Positions 7,820 to 16,886 of a stretch of 64,000 bases of DNA are shown in pieces. Below the pieces are notes generated by a model. It saw nothing but the letters and a program-made list of their open reading frames with translations. It was not told the origin of the DNA and did no database searches. Source of the DNA: Pseudomonas sp. R5-89-07. Lineage in GTDB: Bacteria > Pseudomonadota > Gammaproteobacteria > Pseudomonadales > Pseudomonadaceae. The stretch's first letter is position 1; every line of letters starts with the position of its first letter. Made by a program: the position numbers and the translations under genes. The stretch spans positions 992,001 through 1,056,000 of the forward strand of contig NZ_CP027727.1 in assembly GCF_003851685.1 (NCBI RefSeq), given 5' to 3'.

Positions 7820-8509
7820 GTGATCGGCGCGACGCTGTTGGCCCCGCCAACCCTGGGCATCGGCTGGCTGTTGTATATGCCGGTGATCATCTGGGCGATC
7901 TTGCGTGCGCCCTGGGTCGAATTGTTTGCCGACCGACGGCGCCAGCATTTGCTGTTCGGCACGGTGTTCGCGCTGTTCATGTTGTGGCTGGTGCGGCGGG
8001 ATTTCGATACCGGAGTGTCTTACCACTTTATTGGCATGACCGCGGTGACCCTGCTGCTGGACTGGCCGCTGGCAATCGTCGGTGGGTTTGCCGCGCAGTT
8101 GGGGTTGGTGTTGCTGGGGCGTCAGGACCTTGCTGCGGTGGGCGTCAATGGTCTGTTGTTGATCGTGCTGCCGGTGCTGGTGACCGAGACCTGCGCGGTG
8201 CTGGTGGAGCGGGCGCAGCCGCGCAACCCCTTCGTGTACATCTTCTGTTCCGGTTTTTTTGCTGCCGCTTTGTCGGCGTTACTGTGCTTGCTGGCCGGCC
8301 TGTGGCTGCTGTGGTTCGACGGGCGATTTGCGATGCCGGTATGGCTGGAGGACTTTGTAGGCTACCTGTGGCTGATCATCTTTCCCGAAGCGTTTATCAA
8401 CGGCATGGTGATCAGTGCCCTGGTGGTGTTCTGCCCGGAATGGCTGGAGACGTTCAACCGCACACGCTACCTCTCGGCAACGTGGAAGGACGACGATTCG
8501 CGGCCTTGA
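7820..8509 (+). CDS. CbiM-like energy-coupling-factor membrane protein
   Basis: A 229-residue integral membrane protein with about six or seven hydrophobic segments. Segments such as GMTAVTLLLDWPLAIVGGF and FPEAFINGMVISALVVF resemble the CbiM/NikM S-component family (cobalt/nickel uptake). The metal-binding N-terminal MHI segment of true CbiM is absent with the GTG start chosen (7820), which has GGGCGGG upstream. The frame is open further upstream, so the start is uncertain. No CbiN, CbiQ or CbiO partner is nearby, so cobalt transport is doubtful. Confidence 0.7.
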   Translation: MIGATLLAPPTLGIGWLLYMPVIIWAILRAPWVELFADRRRQHLLFGTVFALFMLWLVRRDFDTGVSYHFIGMTAVTLLLDWPLAIVGGFAAQLGLVLLGRQDLAAVGVNGLLLIVLPVLVTETCAVLVERAQPRNPFVYIFCSGFFAAALSALLCLLAGLWLLWFDGRFAMPVWLEDFVGYLWLIIFPEAFINGMVISALVVFCPEWLETFNRTRYLSATWKDDDSRP

Positions 8510-8572
8510 TCCAGATCAAAAAACGAATGGCCTTACAGGCCCATGCTCTGCGAAATTTCAGGAGCACGAAGC

Positions 8573-8788
8573 ATGAGTGTGTACGAATGGGCGCGGCAGG
8601 AACTGCGCAGAAGCCAGGATGCGGCACAGGAAATCGGTTTTGATCCGGGCTTGACCCTGCGCGCCATGCTCAGCGCGGTGGTGCAGCAGAGCAAGGGCGT
8701 TCGCAGCTTTGAAGACCTGGCCGACGAGTTGCAATACCTTGCGGAAAACCTCGACGACCAGCAGGAATATGCCTTTATGCGGCCTTAG
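8573..8788 (+). CDS. Small hypothetical protein
   Basis: A 71-residue acidic protein ([20 protein letters not shown]). The ATG at 8573 has AGGAGC nine bases upstream and is preferred over an ATG ten codons earlier. Its stop codon overlaps the stop codon of the convergent yacG. Same-position homologues occur in P. aeruginosa (near PA4532, from memory); function unknown. Confidence 0.75.
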   Translation: MSVYEWARQELRRSQDAAQEIGFDPGLTLRAMLSAVVQQSKGVRSFEDLADELQYLAENLDDQQEYAFMRP

Positions 8789-8985
8789 TGGCGCGGCGGC
8801 AGGTCTTCGGAAAACAACTCGTCTTCGGCATCCGGCGCCACCGGGATCTTGTGTTCTTCAGCGGCCCAGGCGCCCAGGTCGATGAGTTTGCAACGGTCCG
8901 AGCAGAACGGCCGGTTGAGGTTGTCGGGTTTCCATTCCACGGGGGCGCCGCAGGTTGGGCAATCGACGGTCAAGGGTTGGCTCAT
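8785..8985 (-). CDS. yacG: DNA gyrase inhibitor, zinc-binding
   Basis: A 66-residue YacG protein. [10 protein letters not shown] and [15 protein letters not shown] give the four zinc-binding cysteines (CxxC..CxxxC), and the acidic tail is usual. In E. coli YacG binds GyrB and inhibits gyrase. It is the last gene of pilC-pilD-coaE-yacG; its start overlaps the coaE stop by ATGA. Confidence 0.93.
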   Translation of the reverse strand: MSQPLTVDCPTCGAPVEWKPDNLNRPFCSDRCKLIDLGAWAAEEHKIPVAPDAEDELFSEDLPPRH

Positions 8986-9605
8986 GTTCGGCCTCCACGC
9001 AAAGTAAGGTAAAAGTGGTGCAGTCGCTCGACCTCGCCGTGCAGCCAGGCAAGGTCCTGGTCATTGACCAGTACGTCATCGGCATGGTTCAGGCGGTCTT
9101 CGCGGCTTGATTGGGCCTTGAGAATGGCCTGCACCTGCTGCTCGCTGATGCCGTCGCGCTGCAGGGTACGCTGAATCTGCAGCGATTGGGGCACGTCGAT
9201 CACCAGGATGCGCTGGGTCATGCTGTACTGGCCGGACTCGATCAGCAGCGGTGATACCAGAATCGCGTAAGGCGACCGGGCGCGTGCCAGGTGGTTACGA
9301 ATCTCTTCGGCGATCAGCGGGTGCAACAAGCCTTCCAGCCAGAGACGTTCCTGAGGAACTTCAAAAATCAGTTTGCGCAGCGCGGCGCGGTCCAGCTGGC
9401 CGTCCGGCTGCAGCACGCCGTTGCCGAAATGTTCGGCAATGCGCGCCAGCGCCGGTCGGCCGGGCTCAACCACCCAGCGGGCGGCATGATCGGCGTCCAC
9501 CAGGTCGACACCCAGCCGGGTGAAGTGCTCGGCAGCGGCGCTTTTACCGCTGCCGATGCCGCCCGTGAGGCCGAGAATCCAAGGTGTTGCAACAGGAGTG
9601 GTCAT
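8982..9605 (-). CDS. coaE: Dephospho-CoA kinase
   Basis: A 207-residue P-loop kinase for the last step of coenzyme A synthesis (ATP + dephospho-CoA). The P-loop is [34 protein letters not shown] and the lid segment QRTLQRDG follow. The open frame runs much further upstream, but that part lies out of frame inside pilD. The ATG at 9603-9605 overlaps the pilD stop (ATGA) and gives the normal length. Coupled between pilD and yacG. Confidence 0.95.
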   Translation of the reverse strand: MTTPVATPWILGLTGGIGSGKSAAAEHFTRLGVDLVDADHAARWVVEPGRPALARIAEHFGNGVLQPDGQLDRAALRKLIFEVPQERLWLEGLLHPLIAEEIRNHLARARSPYAILVSPLLIESGQYSMTQRILVIDVPQSLQIQRTLQRDGISEQQVQAILKAQSSREDRLNHADDVLVNDQDLAWLHGEVERLHHFYLTLRGGRT

Positions 9606-10468
9606 TTGAAACCGACAGACTGCAAATAGAAGTCGGTTATTTGACCACCCCAGAGCAATGCAATCCAGCCGGCAATTGCCAGGCAGGGCCCAAATGGCAT
9701 CGGTGCCGACACCCCCGTCTTGCGCCAGCGCATCAGCAGCAGCCCGGCGAACACGCCAAGCAGTGACGCCATCAGCAGCGTCAACGGCAGTATCTGCCAG
9801 CCACCCCAGGCGCCTAACAGCGCCAACAGCTTGAAGTCGCCATGGCCCATGCCGTCCTTGCCGGTGATCAGCTTGAACAGCCAGAACACGCTCCACAGGC
9901 TCATGTAACCAAACACCGCGCCCCATAACGCATCGGGCAATGTCGCCAGCAGGCCCATGCTGTTGACGATAAGCCCCAGCCATAACAGCGGCAGCACGAG
10001 GACATCCGGTAGCAGTTGGTGGTCCACGTCGATCAGGCTCATGCCCAGCAACCCGCAACTGAGCAGCATCACCGCACCCGCCTGCCAGCTGAAGCCGAAA
10101 TGCCAGGCGATAGCGGCGCAGATCAGCGCGCACGCCAGTTCGGTGAAGGGGTAACGCGCGCTGATGGTTTCACGGCAATGGCTGCAACGCCCCCTGAGCA
10201 TCACGTAGCTGAGCAAGGGAATATTTTCCCAGGGGCGAATCCGCCGATCGCAGCGTGGGCAGCAGGAATCGGGGCGCATCAGGTTGTACACCGGCCCCGC
10301 TGGCTCGGCAGGGAGGCCGAGGATTTCATGGGCCTGGGCGCGCCATTCGCGCTCGAGCATTTTGGGCAGGCGCCACACCAGCACATTGAGAAAACTGCCA
10401 ACGATCAGGCCCAGCACCACCGCCAGGCCAACAAAAGCCCAGGGCTGCTCGTCCAGCAACGTGCTCAA
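9602..10468 (-). CDS. pilD: Type IV prepilin peptidase / N-methyltransferase
   Basis: A 288-residue inner-membrane aspartic peptidase that cleaves and methylates prepilins and type II secretion pseudopilins. The cytoplasmic loop carries [19 protein letters not shown] and [11 protein letters not shown], two CxxC pairs for zinc. The catalytic aspartates appear in [12 protein letters not shown] and [19 protein letters not shown]. About eight membrane segments. It overlaps pilC upstream and coaE downstream by 4 bases each. It should process the PilA encoded divergently nearby. Confidence 0.96.
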   Translation of the reverse strand: MSTLLDEQPWAFVGLAVVLGLIVGSFLNVLVWRLPKMLEREWRAQAHEILGLPAEPAGPVYNLMRPDSCCPRCDRRIRPWENIPLLSYVMLRGRCSHCRETISARYPFTELACALICAAIAWHFGFSWQAGAVMLLSCGLLGMSLIDVDHQLLPDVLVLPLLWLGLIVNSMGLLATLPDALWGAVFGYMSLWSVFWLFKLITGKDGMGHGDFKLLALLGAWGGWQILPLTLLMASLLGVFAGLLLMRWRKTGVSAPMPFGPCLAIAGWIALLWGGQITDFYLQSVGFK

Positions 10469-11673
10469 AATGCCGAACCCAATTGAAACACTGGCAGGTA
10501 CATGGCGATCACCAGCGCACCGACGATGCTCCCCAGTACGACCATGATCAGCGGTTCCATGAGGCTGGTGAGGTTATCGACGAGGGTCTCTACGTCAGCT
10601 TCGTAATGGTTCGCGACCTTTTCCAGCATGTGCTCCAGCGTGCCGGACTCTTCGCCGATGGCCGTCATCTGGATCGCCATGCCTGGAAACAGGCCGCTGG
10701 TGGCCATGGATTGATTCAACGGCATGCCTGTGGATACATCGTGGCGCATATGTTCGATTGCCTGTCTGAAGGGGCCATTACCGACGGCACCGGCCACTGA
10801 GCCCAGTGCCTGTACCAGGGGAACGCCTGCCGCAAACGTGGTTGAAAGCGTGCGGGCGTAGCGGGCGACGGCCGCTTTATTCAACAGTTTGCCTGCCAGG
10901 GGGGCTTTCAACAAACCTGCCTCCAGCGCGTGGCGAAAGCCAGGCGAAACGCGGTAGGCATGACGCAGCCCGACTAATGCCGCGCCCAGGCCCAGGGCCA
11001 GGATCCACCAGGCCCGTTGAAGGAAGTCGGAGAGGGCGATCACCCCTAGGGTAAAACCGGGCAATTGGCTGCCAACCCCGGCAAACAGGTGCCGGAACTG
11101 CGGCACCACATATATTAACAGCACAGCGCTGACCAGGCTGGCCACCACCAGCACTGCGAGAGGGTAGGTCATGGCTTTCTTGATTCTGGTCTTGAGCCGT
11201 TGGCTTTTTTCCAGGTGAATGGCCACTCGCTCAAGCAGCGTTTCCAGAGCACCTGCCTGCTCACCAGCGGCAATCAGATTGCAGTACAGGTCATCGAAAT
11301 ACCGTGGAAATTGGCGCAGTGTGCCGGCCAGGCTATTGCCAGCGGCGACGTGTTGTTTCAGGCCCCTGACCAGCTCGCGCAGTTGCCGGTTTTCGATGCC
11401 CTCGCTGATGATATCGAAGGCTTGCAACAGCGGGATACCCGCCCTCAGCAGCGTCGCCAACTGGCGGGTGAACAGAGCAATGTCCGCAGGCTGTATCGGC
11501 GCAGCCAGGCTTGGCCGGCCTGAGGGTTTCTTGCGCACACGCTCGGGGCAGATCCCTCGCTGGCGCAGTTGTGCCTTGATCAGCGCAGGGTCGTGGCCGG
11601 CGGTTTGCCCGCACACCCTGCGGCCTTTGCGGTTGATGCCTTGCCAGGTATAGATCGTTGAGGTGTCGTTCAT
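10465..11673 (-). CDS. pilC: Type IV pilus inner-membrane platform protein
   Basis: A 402-residue PilC/GspF protein. Two repeated T2SSF domains are seen (LFTRQLATLLRAGIPLLQAFD and YARTLSTTFAAGVPLVQALG), with membrane segments near residues 170-190, 215-235 and at the C-terminus. It anchors pilus assembly and normally works with the ATPase PilB. It begins pilC-pilD-coaE-yacG. No pilB lies upstream; the next gene is pilA. Confidence 0.95.
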   Translation of the reverse strand: MNDTSTIYTWQGINRKGRRVCGQTAGHDPALIKAQLRQRGICPERVRKKPSGRPSLAAPIQPADIALFTRQLATLLRAGIPLLQAFDIISEGIENRQLRELVRGLKQHVAAGNSLAGTLRQFPRYFDDLYCNLIAAGEQAGALETLLERVAIHLEKSQRLKTRIKKAMTYPLAVLVVASLVSAVLLIYVVPQFRHLFAGVGSQLPGFTLGVIALSDFLQRAWWILALGLGAALVGLRHAYRVSPGFRHALEAGLLKAPLAGKLLNKAAVARYARTLSTTFAAGVPLVQALGSVAGAVGNGPFRQAIEHMRHDVSTGMPLNQSMATSGLFPGMAIQMTAIGEESGTLEHMLEKVANHYEADVETLVDNLTSLMEPLIMVVLGSIVGALVIAMYLPVFQLGSAF

Positions 11674-11871
11674 GTCGCGTTCGCACAGGCAGGTTGGGAA
11701 TTGATAGCTTAGTCAGAGAGCAGATGCAGGCAGGCTGGCGTTGCACGATAAAATGTCAGATTGTGCGTCTTGTATGCGATTGGCCGCGCAGGGATGAGTA
11801 CACTGGCGCCGCTGCACAACACGGGGCGCAGGACGCGCCTTGTCATGGTTCTATTCTGGAGAGTGAAAGTG

Positions 11872-12285
11872 ATGCGTCAGAAAGGCTTTACCTTGATCGA
11901 ATTGTTGATCGTCGTGGCAATCATCGGCATTTTGGCCACGATTGGCCTGCCCATGTACACCAAGCACCAGGCCAAGGCCAAGTTCACCGCGGGGTTGGCT
12001 GAAATCAGCGCGTTGAAGGCCGGCTACGAGGATGTCATCAACCAGGGCACTGTGCCCAGGCTCGACCTGATCGGCGGCAACAGCCCCACCGCCAATTGCA
12101 AAATCGATGTGACAGGCGACGTAGCCACCGGCAGCGGCGCCATCAGCTGTGAAATCCTCGATGCGCCTGCGCCCGTACTGGGCAAGACCATCACCTTGAC
12201 GCGCAGCGCCACCACCGGCTGGGCGTGTACTACCACGGCCGATGCGCAATACGTCGCCAAGGGTTGTGGCGCCAACGGCGCATGA
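11872..12285 (+). CDS. pilA: Type IV major pilin (prepilin)
   Basis: A 137-residue type IVa pilin. The leader MRQKG precedes FTLIELLIVVAIIGILATIG, with the PilD cleavage site after Gly5 and the conserved Glu at mature position 5. Four cysteines follow; the last two (WACTTTADAQYVAKGC) form the usual C-terminal disulfide loop. The ATG at 11872 has GGAGAG upstream and is preferred over start codons up to 37 codons earlier, which would bury the leader. Divergent from pilC across a 198-base gap. Confidence 0.94.
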   Translation: MRQKGFTLIELLIVVAIIGILATIGLPMYTKHQAKAKFTAGLAEISALKAGYEDVINQGTVPRLDLIGGNSPTANCKIDVTGDVATGSGAISCEILDAPAPVLGKTITLTRSATTGWACTTTADAQYVAKGCGANGA

Positions 12286-12349
12286 CGCCTATCGGGCGGT
12301 GAGCGAGCCGGTTGCCGCATGCCCGATGCGGTGCTAGCTTTAGCGCACC

Positions 12350-12425
12350 GCCCGTGTAGCTCAGCCGGTAGAGCAGCGCACTCGTAACGCGAAGGTCGCA
12401 GGTTCGATTCCTGTCTCGGGCACCA
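12350..12425 (+). tRNA. tRNA-Thr (anticodon CGT)
   Basis: A 76-base tRNA with D arm TAGCTCAGCCGGTAGAGCA, anticodon loop CTCGTAA, T arm GGTTCGATTCC and encoded CCA. Its place between pilA and nadC matches P. aeruginosa. As read, the acceptor stem has a T-T opposition and the anticodon stem an A-C opposition, so it may be slightly weakened. Confidence 0.9.
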
Positions 12426-12585
12426 AGGCAACACTGCTTCAAAGGCCTGTTTCAAAGGCACTGTTTTCAGATGATCCCAGAATGGTTCTGAAGGCCAGAC
12501 GAGCGGGTATTCGCGCCCACTCATTTGTATCTGCGCAACCTTGATGACCCAGATGCATCCCCATTCCTCGATCTAAGAGAACGAC

Positions 12586-12891
12586 ATGACCACAACTGAG
12601 ATGACCCAGGAAGTTCGGCACCAAGCAGCCCTCGACAAATACCTCGAGGCAACGCCGCAGCTTAAAGAAGAGATCAAGGACCTGAGCGCTGACGACCAGC
12701 GTGATCAGATCCAGTGGGCATTCGAGGACGAGGCAGAGAGCCAGAATCTCCAGCCTTGGGAACTGACCCTAAAGTACACCTCTACACCGGAAGAATTCGA
12801 AGCCGAACGCCTGGTCTTGCACAAGGAGGCCGCCGAGGTGCTGGGCGTCGAATGGGAAGAGTACTGCGAGATGAACAATCTTGTAGTCTGA
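12586..12891 (+). CDS. Hypothetical acidic protein, DUF6388-like
   Basis: A 101-residue acidic, helical protein (DKYLEATPQLKEEIKDLSAD; later IQWAFEDEAESQNLQPWELT). The pattern resembles a Pseudomonas-restricted family that I believe is DUF6388, held loosely. A second ATG five codons in is possible. It lies alone between tRNA-Thr and a REPIN. Function unknown. Confidence 0.75.
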   Translation: MTTTEMTQEVRHQAALDKYLEATPQLKEEIKDLSADDQRDQIQWAFEDEAESQNLQPWELTLKYTSTPEEFEAERLVLHKEAAEVLGVEWEEYCEMNNLVV

Positions 12892-12899
12892 AAGCAGCT

Positions 12900-12999
12900 T
12901 GTAGGAGCGAGCTTGCTCGCGAAAAACGTTAACGATAACGCGTGAACGATGAGTGCACGCGGCGCCTTTGCGTTTTTCGCGAGCAAGCTCGCTCCTACA
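12900..12999. repeat. REPIN, GTAGGAGCGAGC family, copy 1
   Basis: Inverted 27-29-base arms (TGTAGGAGCGAGCTTGCTCG and its complement) separated by about 45 unlike bases, 100 bases in all. Further copies at 29703-29800, 44245-44343 and 45139-45237 have nearly the same total length, the mark of a mobile REP doublet. Confidence 0.92.
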
Positions 13000-13009
13000 G
13001 TTAAAGCTC

Positions 13010-13858
13010 TTAGATACTCAGCCGCATCGACAGATCCACGGCCTTCACATCTTTGGTCATCGCCCCGATGGAGATGTAGTCCACGCCAGTCTCGGCGATG
13101 GGCAGCAGCGTGCTTTCATTGATCCCGCCGCTGGCTTCCAGCTTGGCCTTGCCCGCATTCAGCCGCACGGCTTCGCGCATGTCTTCCAGGCTCAACTCAT
13201 CGAGCATGATGATGTCGGCGCCCGCCGCCAGTGCTTCGCGTAGCTCCTCAAGGCTTTCCACTTCGATTTCCACCGGTTTGCCCGGCGCGATCTTGTGGGC
13301 GGCGCTGATCGCCTGGGCAATGCCTCCGCACGCGGCAATATGGTTTTCCTTGATCAGGAACGCGTCATACAACCCGATGCGATGGTTGTGACAACCGCCG
13401 CAGGTGACGGCGTATTTCTGAGCCAGGCGCAGCCCCGGCAGTGTCTTGCGGGTGTCCAGCAGCTTGACCTGGGTGCTGGCGACGAAATCCGCCAGGTATT
13501 GGGCGCGGGTGGCGACGCCTGACAGCATCTGCAGGAAGTTCAGCGCGCTGCGCTCCCCGGTGAGCAGCGAACGCGCCGGGCCTTCGAGGTGAAACAGCGG
13601 CTGGTTGGGGCTGACACGCTCCCCATCGGCCACCTGCCAATGCACGGCGACGCGCGGGTCCAGTTGACGGAATACCGCATCCACCCAGGCTGTACCGGCG
13701 ATAACGGCCGTATCGCGGGTGATGATCGTGGCCTTGGCCAGCCGTTCGGCCGGGATCAACTGTGCGGTGATATCACCACTGCCGATGTCTTCCAGCAGTG
13801 CGCGGCGCACATTGGCTTCGATTTCGGCGGTGAGGTCGGCAAGACGCAGATTCGGCAT
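13010..13858 (-). CDS. nadC: Nicotinate-nucleotide pyrophosphorylase (carboxylating)
   Basis: A 282-residue quinolinate phosphoribosyltransferase, making nicotinate mononucleotide in NAD synthesis. [19 protein letters not shown] and [20 protein letters not shown] are the substrate-binding signatures, with [20 protein letters not shown] later. The ATG at 13856-13858 is chosen over an ORF start 22 codons upstream. Convergent with the 12586-12891 gene and divergent from the DUF1631 gene. Confidence 0.95.
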   Translation of the reverse strand: MPNLRLADLTAEIEANVRRALLEDIGSGDITAQLIPAERLAKATIITRDTAVIAGTAWVDAVFRQLDPRVAVHWQVADGERVSPNQPLFHLEGPARSLLTGERSALNFLQMLSGVATRAQYLADFVASTQVKLLDTRKTLPGLRLAQKYAVTCGGCHNHRIGLYDAFLIKENHIAACGGIAQAISAAHKIAPGKPVEIEVESLEELREALAAGADIIMLDELSLEDMREAVRLNAGKAKLEASGGINESTLLPIAETGVDYISIGAMTKDVKAVDLSMRLSI

Positions 13859-14104
13859 AACAGGCTCCACAAACAAAGTGCCGCGATTATAGGGGCTGTG
13901 TGGATTTGAACGAAGGCTCGTCACTCATTTACCGCACCAGGGCAGAGTTTGCTGGCACAACCACCCACATTTGCAAGATAATCTCGCGCCTTGCAATTGG
14001 CGTCATAGCTTTGACGTCCCGATGGCGACCGGGTATTTGCAGCGCCCATAAGGCCTGACTCCGTTCGTTGCCCATCTCAACACCCGCCGTTTCAGGAGGC
14101 CAGG

Positions 14105-16261
14105 ATGCACAATGACGGGAAGGTGGTGCCTATCAAGCAGGCACAGGCCACGCCATCGCCGCTCGCACGCCTACCGGTGGTGGTGCTGCAGGTGCGTGAC
14201 AAAGCGGTGCAACAGCTGCAACAGGGGCTGCAGGAACTGTTCGATAACGCCGACGACACCCTGTTCGAAATGGCCGACAAGGCCCGCAGCACCGTTGACC
14301 AGCATATTTTCTTCGAGGCCATGCGCGACCTGCGCCTCAAGCGCAAGAACTTCGAGCGCGTGTTCATGGAGCAACTGTTTGCCGCCTTCGCCAACCTGGG
14401 CCAGGCCGCCAGCGACGGGTTGCATCCGGTGCCGGTGGTGACCTATGAGGTGCCCTGCAGTACGCAGGCGGATGACCGTGAAAAGGCCGTGGCGCTGGAG
14501 GCGATGCTCGGTCGGGTGCAACACCGTGACGGCTTGGCACTCGGGCAATTGAGCGCACGCTTCAGCGAGGTGCTGGGCAAACCCATGAACGATCAGGAGA
14601 ACCCCCTGGGGCCCGCACTGCTTTGCCAGTTTTTTCTGCAGGCGGGCCGCAGTCTCGGGGTGGAGATCCGGGTCAAGCTGATCATGCTCAAGCTGTTTGA
14701 GAAATACGTACTCAGCGATGCCGACCAGCTCTATGGCGAAGCCAATCAACTGCTCGTGGCTACTGGAGTTCTGCCCGAACTCAAAAGCGTGCCGTCCCGT
14801 CGTGCAGGTGGGCGCGCGGCGCGTGAGCTTCAGCGCCAGGCCCTTGTGCCGGCTGCCGAGCCATCCTCTGACGAAAGCGGCCAGCAAGCCTTTGCCGCGT
14901 TGCAAGCGCTGCTGGTCGCGGTGCGCGGCAGCGTCGCGCCGACCCTTGAAGCCAGTGCGCAGCCGCAACCGATCTCTACCCGAGACCTGCTGCGCCTGCT
15001 TTCGCATTTGCAGCAATATGTACCGCAGCCTGAGGCCGAGGACGATTTCGACCTGCGCAACCAACTGGAACAGCTGCTGACCCGGGTCAGCGTCAAGAGC
15101 GGCAAGTCGCGGGTGGTGGAGGCGGCAGACGAGGACGTGATCAACCTCGTCGCCCTGCTTTTTGAGTTCATCCTCAATGACCGCAGTGTGCCGCACGCCT
15201 TCAAAGCCCTGATTGCTCGCTTGCAGATCCCGATATTGAAAGTCGCCGTGCTGGACAAGAGCCTGTTCAGCCTCCCCGGGCATCCGGCTCGACGCTTGCT
15301 CAATGAAATCGCCAGTGCCGCCCTGTGTTGCAGCCCGCAGAGTGACTATCAGCACGACAGCCTGTACCTGCGTATCGAACAGGTCATCCAGCGCCTTTTG
15401 AACGAGTTCGTCGAAGACCCGGCGATTTTTTCGCAGTTGCTGACGCCATTCAGCGCGTTCATCAAAGACGAGCATCAGCGCAGTGAGGTGCTCGAACAGC
15501 ACACCCGTGACGTCGAGGAAGGCCGCTTGCGTACCGAAGTTGCGCGCCAGCGTGTGGCGCAGGTGCTCAACCGACGGTTGCTGGGCAAAGCCTTGCCGCC
15601 GTTCGTGGTGCAATTTCTGCAACACACCTGGAGCCAGGTACTGTTGCTGGCCCATCTCAAGCACGGCGAACAATCGGTGCAGTGGCAGACCGGACTACGC
15701 ACCCTGGACGAATTGATCTGGAGCGTCGGCCTGCACGAAGACACCGAGGCGGGCCGGCATTTGCTTGAGCAATTGCCGGGCCTCCTCAAGGCGTTGCGCG
15801 ACGGGTTGGCCAGTGCGGCGTTCGATCCTTTCAACACCCGTGAATTCTTTGTGCGCTTGCAGGCCGTGCACGTCCAGACATGTGAAGGCGAGAGGGGCGA
15901 TGGGCTGATTGAAGTCCGCGAGCCCTTCATTCTCAGCACCCGCTTGTCGGACCCGCTCGAAGACCTGCCGCAGGATGACCCGGACGTGCGCAAGGTTCAT
16001 CAGTTGCGGGTCGGCGGTTGGGTAGAGTTCCAGCAGGACGAAGACAGGGTACTGCGGTGCAAGCTCACGGCGATCATGGCACCCACCCAGCGTTATATTT
16101 TCGTCAGCCGCACGGGGCTCAAGGTTTTGGAGAAAAGCGCCGGCCAATTGGCCATGGACTTCAAGCAGGGCGCCCTGCGCAGCCTGGACGAGGGTTTGCT
16201 GTTCGACCGTGCGCTGGCTGCGGTGATTGGCGACCTGCGTCAACTCAATCGCGGCAAGTGA
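14105..16261 (+). CDS. DUF1631 family protein
   Basis: A 718-residue, mostly helical protein. The position (between nadC and ampD) and segments such as NRRLLGKALPPFVVQFLQHTW and LRVGGWVEFQQDEDRVLRCKL fit the DUF1631 family, often mislabelled thymidine phosphorylase. The C-terminal WVEF..KL..I segment looks like a PilZ-like beta barrel, which would bind c-di-GMP in some proteins, but the usual RxxxR motif is not obvious. AGGAGG lies upstream of the ATG. Function unknown. Confidence 0.85.
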   Translation: MHNDGKVVPIKQAQATPSPLARLPVVVLQVRDKAVQQLQQGLQELFDNADDTLFEMADKARSTVDQHIFFEAMRDLRLKRKNFERVFMEQLFAAFANLGQAASDGLHPVPVVTYEVPCSTQADDREKAVALEAMLGRVQHRDGLALGQLSARFSEVLGKPMNDQENPLGPALLCQFFLQAGRSLGVEIRVKLIMLKLFEKYVLSDADQLYGEANQLLVATGVLPELKSVPSRRAGGRAARELQRQALVPAAEPSSDESGQQAFAALQALLVAVRGSVAPTLEASAQPQPISTRDLLRLLSHLQQYVPQPEAEDDFDLRNQLEQLLTRVSVKSGKSRVVEAADEDVINLVALLFEFILNDRSVPHAFKALIARLQIPILKVAVLDKSLFSLPGHPARRLLNEIASAALCCSPQSDYQHDSLYLRIEQVIQRLLNEFVEDPAIFSQLLTPFSAFIKDEHQRSEVLEQHTRDVEEGRLRTEVARQRVAQVLNRRLLGKALPPFVVQFLQHTWSQVLLLAHLKHGEQSVQWQTGLRTLDELIWSVGLHEDTEAGRHLLEQLPGLLKALRDGLASAAFDPFNTREFFVRLQAVHVQTCEGERGDGLIEVREPFILSTRLSDPLEDLPQDDPDVRKVHQLRVGGWVEFQQDEDRVLRCKLTAIMAPTQRYIFVSRTGLKVLEKSAGQLAMDFKQGALRSLDEGLLFDRALAAVIGDLRQLNRGK

Positions 16262-16322
16262 TCGCAACCGTAGGGCGGAACGCGGCATACTGGTAACACT
16301 TCGTCTCACTCTAGGAGCCTGT

Positions 16323-16886
16323 ATGCAGTTGGACCCCGTCAGCGGTTGGTTCGAGGGCGTCCGCCATTGCCCTTCGCCCAACTTCAACGAGCGCCCGGCA
16401 GGCGAGATATCGCTGTTGGTGGTACATAACATCAGCTTGCCGCCGGCGCAGTTCGCCACCGGCAAAGTCCAGGCGTTTTTCCAGAATCGTCTGGATGTAT
16501 CGGAACACCCCTACTTTGAAGGGATTGCCAGCCTACGGGTGTCTGCGCATTTTCTGATTGAGCGCGACGGCACGGTCACGCAATTTGTGGCCTGCCAGGA
16601 CCGGGCCTGGCATGCCGGCGTGTCCAGCTTCGAGGGACGCGAAGTGTGCAATGACTTTTCACTGGGGGTCGAGCTGGAAGGCACGGACGAATTGCCGTTC
16701 ACCGATGCCCAGTACGAGGCATTGATTGACCTGACGCGTCAGTTGCTCACAGCCTACCCGGCGATCACCCCCCAACGTATCTGCGGTCACAGCGACATCG
16801 CCCCAGGCCGCAAAACCGACCCGGGCCCGGCTTTTGATTGGAAGCGCTTTCGCAGCGCGCTGCAGGAAGGAGGACACACACAATGA
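16323..16886 (+). CDS. ampD: 1,6-anhydro-N-acetylmuramyl-L-alanine amidase AmpD
   Basis: A 187-residue cytosolic zinc amidase that removes peptides from anhydro-muropeptides during cell wall recycling and so keeps AmpR-driven beta-lactamase low. LLVVHNISLP holds the first zinc histidine; ICGHSDIAPGRKTDPGPAFDW holds the second histidine and the aspartate. The ATG at 16323 follows AGGAGC; an ORF start 32 codons upstream lies in the previous gene. Its stop overlaps the ampE start. Confidence 0.95.
   Translation: MQLDPVSGWFEGVRHCPSPNFNERPAGEISLLVVHNISLPPAQFATGKVQAFFQNRLDVSEHPYFEGIASLRVSAHFLIERDGTVTQFVACQDRAWHAGVSSFEGREVCNDFSLGVELEGTDELPFTDAQYEALIDLTRQLLTAYPAITPQRICGHSDIAPGRKTDPGPAFDWKRFRSALQEGGHTQ

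Noticed and set aside
9606..10133. N-terminal extension of coaE to 383 residues
   Set aside because: The extra part lies out of frame inside pilD and has no ribosome site; the ATGA overlap at 9602-9605 gives the normal length.
11761..11871. Sigma-54 promoter of pilA
   Set aside because: P. aeruginosa pilA uses sigma-54, but no GG-N10-GC pair with a good consensus was found in the 198-base gap.
14171..15673. 500-codon minus-strand open frame
   Set aside because: Antisense to the DUF1631 gene, which has a good ribosome site and conserved position.
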